Source of the DNA: Perkinsus chesapeaki
Taxonomy: Eukaryota; Perkinsozoa; Perkinsida; Perkinsidae
Length of the DNA stretch: 64,000 bases
Assembly: GCA_013115145.1 (NCBI GenBank)
Contig: JAAPAO010000021.1
Span: 62,001-126,000 of the forward strand
Direction of reading: 5' to 3'
The position numbers and the translations under genes are program-made. Below the pieces are notes generated by a model. That model searched no databases, was not told the origin of the DNA, and was given only the letters and a program-made list of their open reading frames with translations. Each line of letters begins with the position of its first letter. Position 1 is the first letter of the stretch. Below, piece by piece: positions 60,081 to 64,000 of the stretch.

Positions 60081-63000
60081 TCATTGCTTTGTATCACATC
60101 GACGGTCTTTGAGTTCCTTAACCCTACCAAGGGATCTGAATGCATGCTGCGATCGACGGGACTGTACCGCTGTAAGATGCTCTTGCGGTGACTCTTCGTC
60201 TCGACAGGATCTCCTTCTGTAATCGACTTTACCTTGAATAAATGAAAATACCAGCAGGCCGAAACTTCTTCGTACTCTCTTTATCAGTGCCTCAATTTGC
60301 CTGTCCTTTCCTCGGCTGCTATTAACACTCACTTCTAGCGGCGGAGCGTAGCTCCGCCGAGGGGACTTCGAAGGAGCGGTGTTCTCAACAGGATTGATCT
60401 GCGCGAATCAAAGGCCATCCACTCTAGCACTCGCCTTTACCACTCGTATCATCAGACCGTCCCAGGACCAAATCTTGCAGCCCTCACCGACCCCTACTGT
60501 AATCACCACGCGGGGATCTACAACTACCTGAAGGCAGAGCGTCTGGTGGTAGCACCCGGCGCTGCTCCTCAACCTGCACCGACGATATTGCCTCCTCATG
60601 AGCCCTCCATGTTCGTTCCATCGTTACCAAGCGCCTGCCCTGGAGAAGCTGAAGGACGGGGTTGAAGATGCCAGCTAGAGCCAAGCTTACAGTAGGCATC
60701 CTGTGGCCCAGCTTGCTAACTTTCCTCCCGCTTAGGTCGGCCATTTCTGCCCCATCGCATGTACCCCTCCAGTGAGGGTTCCTCGATCGATAGGCTGTAC
60801 TGTCAGATGGCGGATGCAGTCCTGGAATATTTCGAGCTTGTCTTGCCGCCAAGCCCCCCCTAGCATACCACATTCCAGGAGCTCTGGAGACTGTATAAAC
60901 TGAGTGCAGTTCCAGCATTTTATACATCCCTCCTCATCACCAGTCACCACTGTTAACGATAAAGGGTAGCCACAGCCGCGGCTGGTCTCTGGCGGCTGAG
61001 TGCCTATAACGCTACAGTCGCATTACACCCTTCTCTACAGCTTACTGAAGAACCTTCTATCCTCTTCCAGGTCCTCAAGCGTTTCCTTATCAAAGCCTCC
61101 GGTCTGAGAAATAAGAGGCAGAATGGCAATTGTTCATCTAGATTTTTTGTCTAGCAAACGCACCACCGATCTAGTATAGGGAGCTCTGGTACATCGACCA
61201 TCTCGCGGAGTCACCGTCAGCATTGGCGCCTCCGCCTGCCATACTTCGCAGGGCGTCGAAGCTGTGAAGACTCTAAAGAGCATAGTCCACGGAATTACCG
61301 AGGTTCGATGCCCACCTTGAGGAGCTACACACTCCAGTGAGAGTGAAGTCTATAGCGGACACAGGTATGGTCTTGGCCAAGGAACGTATGTTCATAAAAC
61401 GGTACAGACATTTAAATTGAAGCTCTAGTGGTGACGGCGGCAAGCCCCATATAGCAATCTGATTCAGGAATGGAGTAAAGCTTGTACACTAACACCCCCT
61501 GCGTAACGGTTGTTATCCCATTTTCTATAGAGCTGCAGCTACAAACAGTGTGAACGGTAAGACCGAAGCACCCTCTAATAGGCCCACCGAGGCATAAGTG
61601 TTTCGAGCCGCTAGGAGCGTAGGACCTACATTTCCATGGAGATCAGCACTGGCAAGTAAAGCAAGAGGATCGAGGAAGCACAGGGCAGTGATCTCCGAGC
61701 GATGACCAATACAGTGTCTAAGCGGCAGCATGACATAATAATACTGAGGCACCACCACCGACCCCATAAATGCAAGCTGCTCGAAGGATCTGACGCTGAT
61801 CACCGCATCGATGCTGCCAAATGCAACAAGCTCTCCACACAGGGAGAACGCTATAGCCGTTAGTGGCTGAAGATGAAGGTTGTGGGCCGTGCCTGTATCG
61901 AGGCAGGCTCATTGGGATGGAAACGCTGGGACTCCAGCCCCACGTAAAACGGTTGCCTCCGCTCCACGACCAATCTCGTCCATCTCTGGATCACTCTCAG
62001 TACTAGGAATGGACTTCAGCACCGACAGCTCATCATGCACTTTAATGCGGTTGTCAGAAGAGGCAGAAAAGAGGATATGATCGCCACTAGGACCATAGCT
62101 GGACAAAACGTGGCCAAACCTCACGGCAGGAGCCCTACTGTATATCAATAACGGGGCTAGAGTGAGGTGAATATTCGTGAAGTCGAGCGCCTGTGTAGTG
62201 GTTGTAGCTGAAATGAAGGCGCCAGCGTGTATGTGGAAACCAAGGGGCGGCTACGCAGCAATGCCCCCATGATAGTCACCGACGAAGACTTTTAGGCCAC
62301 GGTCGCCAAGACAGAAGCAGGAGACCTGAACGCCGCCGTAGATTGGTACAGCTGGGTGCTGGATGGTACCTCTGATGTGTGCTTGATGACACTTGCTAGA
62401 GACATGGACATATTGTGGGAAATGCTCCACGAACGGACCACGTTCCCAGACGCTGTTAATAGAATGTTGTATGCCTGATTGGTGACTACTAAAAGCCAAA
62501 CTCTAATGGAAAATGATATACATAGGATGGTAAAAGGTGCGTGGCTAAGGCAGGGTAAATTCTTAGAAAGCGGAAGAGCGCAGAGGCGGCCGGTAGTGCG
62601 ATTATACCCTGGTCCTACACCGCTCTAGGTACGAGCAGCAGGTGAGGAACGGTAAGAAGCACTGGTCGTTATCAATTTGATACCCCCTACTGACGGTATA
62701 TATCCGAGCACAGGTAACAGGTCCTGGATTGGTATCCCCAACACACGCCACGAGGCCTTCAGTGGCATCCGGATCTACATGCATGGGACAGCAAGTTGTG
62801 GGGAGAGGGAGCTTAGATAGTGAATGGAGTTAGTGAATAGATGGTGAAATAGAGTGAAGAGGAGGTGCCAGATCTGGCTCACTGTGATCTAGTTCAGCTG
62901 AGGAGAGATCGAACACTCGAAATTGTCTCGCACAGGCTACGGCGCGGACCAGAAGGCCACCACCATTGAATCTCGAGGAGGCACTCTGGATCTAAACAAG

Positions 63001-64000
63001 ACCTTTTCTGTTCAACCTTTTTCTTATAAGGGGCACTATACAAGGGCGAAGTCATTTAGTAGAGATATGTCCGGTATGGGCAGAGACTGCAGCTGTTGGC
63101 CTGTGCCTATGTCATGCACTTTAATACATGCTATAGAGTCGATTGATACAACTCGGTGAATATCTGAACAACGGAATCTGCGGTCTTCAGCCGGGCTCGT
63201 ACGGACCGTCAAGACCCGGCACATCCGGCAGGACCTCCACTGCCTGTATTGGTGCTTGGTGGGACTTGATTGAGCTCAACGGTTCAGAGTAATACGGGTT
63301 CCATACCTACTTCAGGTAGGTGCGAGCCAAGCTTACGGGAACAAACTAACCAGGATGGAATAGTCGAAGCCGCCACTTAGGAGGCACACGTTCGTGGGGT
63401 TATTATTGCTGCTACTGAAGGTCATACAAGTGACTGCTCTCGTGTGGCCCATCAGCACCTAGAGCGGTGGTAGTAAAGGGCATGAGCAAGCACTGCCACG
63501 CTACACGCTTTCGGCAGCCTGAATAGGCATCCCAGAGCACTATTAAATTATTAAGACCGCAGCTGGCCAGGAGGCCGATGGCTGGCAGCTCCATCAAGCA
63601 CGTCACCTGAGATCGATAAGAATGAAAGCCGTGAAGGCCTTATAGAAGCAACACAGGCTTCTCGCTGGGGTCCACAGATTGCCTAGGGATAAGGCGGGCC
63701 ATGCGGGGGGTTAAACTGACAGGGTAAGTAGTGATAGCAAAGGCTGTAATGTAGTCTTACCCACGGTACTCTGGCCTTGGCGAAGTACTCCTGCTCCTCG
63801 CCGCTGCTGTGTAGTGCTTCAATGGCGATCCTTTCCGTAGCATCCACTGAATAGAAGCACATCTCAGTGGTGCAGTGGCGCACAAAAGAGGATCGCTGGC
63901 GTCGTCTTGGTTACTTGCCTGCGTCAGGAAGGCCCTGTGCCGGTCAGAATCGGACATTTGATCCCCCACGTTGGCTCGGGGCACACTCAGAGTTATGATT
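60081..64000 (-). CDS. Large WD40-repeat protein (possibly WDR49/WDR64-like), 5' end beyond window
   Basis: A series of exons on the minus strand encodes WD40 blades. Near the right edge are TTEMCFYSVDATERIAIEAL and MELPAIGLLASCGLNNLIVL followed by WDAYSG. In the middle are KVHDIGTGQQLQSLPIPD, LIFSASSDNRIKVHD and LCFLDPLALLASADLHGN. Towards the left, TWRAHEEAISSVQV and VVITVGVGEGCKIWSWDG precede a basic tail that ends at a stop at 60081. The AH..AI.S blade followed by VGEGCKIWSWDG is like late blades of WDR49/WDR64-type ciliary proteins, but the assignment is tentative. Exon boundaries are mostly unresolved, and more than one gene in the 61-64 kb part cannot be excluded. Gaps such as 62.6-62.9 kb look non-coding or intronic. 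Confidence 0.6.

Overview
The window is eukaryotic nuclear DNA: gene-dense, mid-GC, with protein genes broken by very short GT-AG introns (mostly about 29-80 nt). The best fit is a protist alveolate of the Perkinsus type, a flagellated parasite. This is inferred from tiny introns, gene spacing often under 100 bp, ciliary genes mixed with orphan secreted proteins, and deep divergence from animal and fungal homologues. No organism-specific marker such as rRNA or a spliced-leader gene is present, so the assignment stays provisional.

Layout. 1-2.3 kb, minus strand: an Atg4-type autophagy protease running off the left edge, then an OPA3-like mitochondrial protein. 2.4-10.7 kb, plus: a coiled-coil scaffold with a long array of QT motifs resembling dynein light chain LC8 sites, an unrecognised gene with exceptionally short introns, an orphan secreted protein and a multi-exon coiled-coil protein. 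10.7-11.9 kb, minus: a LicD/fukutin-like membrane protein. 13.5-15.6 kb: two tandem small secreted proteins with nuclear-localisation-like basic clusters. 16.0-23.9 kb: two tandem OCA2/P-protein-like transporters. 24.1-26.4 kb: a multi-pass LRR protein with a tRNA-Thr(CGT) six bases behind it. 26.6-32.2 kb: a repeat protein with a K-x-D-L-R-x-x-H-F-x-x-G motif, and an unrecognised 880-890 aa protein. 33.0-38.8 kb, minus: LST8 (TOR complex) and SDA1 (60S ribosome export). 39.2-43.1 kb: a 2-oxoglutarate oxygenase-like protein and a cystathionine/methionine lyase-type PLP enzyme. 43.2-46.9 kb: two tandem DCAF8-like WD40 proteins. 47.0-52.0 kb: a Qa-SNARE, a tiny mitochondrial-type protein, TMEM147 and a coiled-coil protein. 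52.2-64 kb, minus: a secreted orphan, CFAP58, DUS2 and a WD40 protein cut by the right edge.

Growth and housekeeping functions (LST8, SDA1, DUS2, Atg4, TMEM147, SNARE, PLP enzyme) alternate with flagellar ones (CFAP58, the DLRxxHF repeat protein, the WD40 protein, perhaps the LC8-type scaffold), as expected for a parasite with a swimming zoospore. Secreted orphans and the LicD protein are candidates for surface or host-interface roles.

The most unusual signal is that two unrelated tandem gene pairs (OCA2-like and DCAF8-like) each carry one short AT-rich block that is identical or nearly identical between the two copies, while the surrounding exons have diverged at nucleotide level and use GC-richer codons. 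In the OCA2 pair the identity includes an intron, which argues against an RNA-mediated origin.
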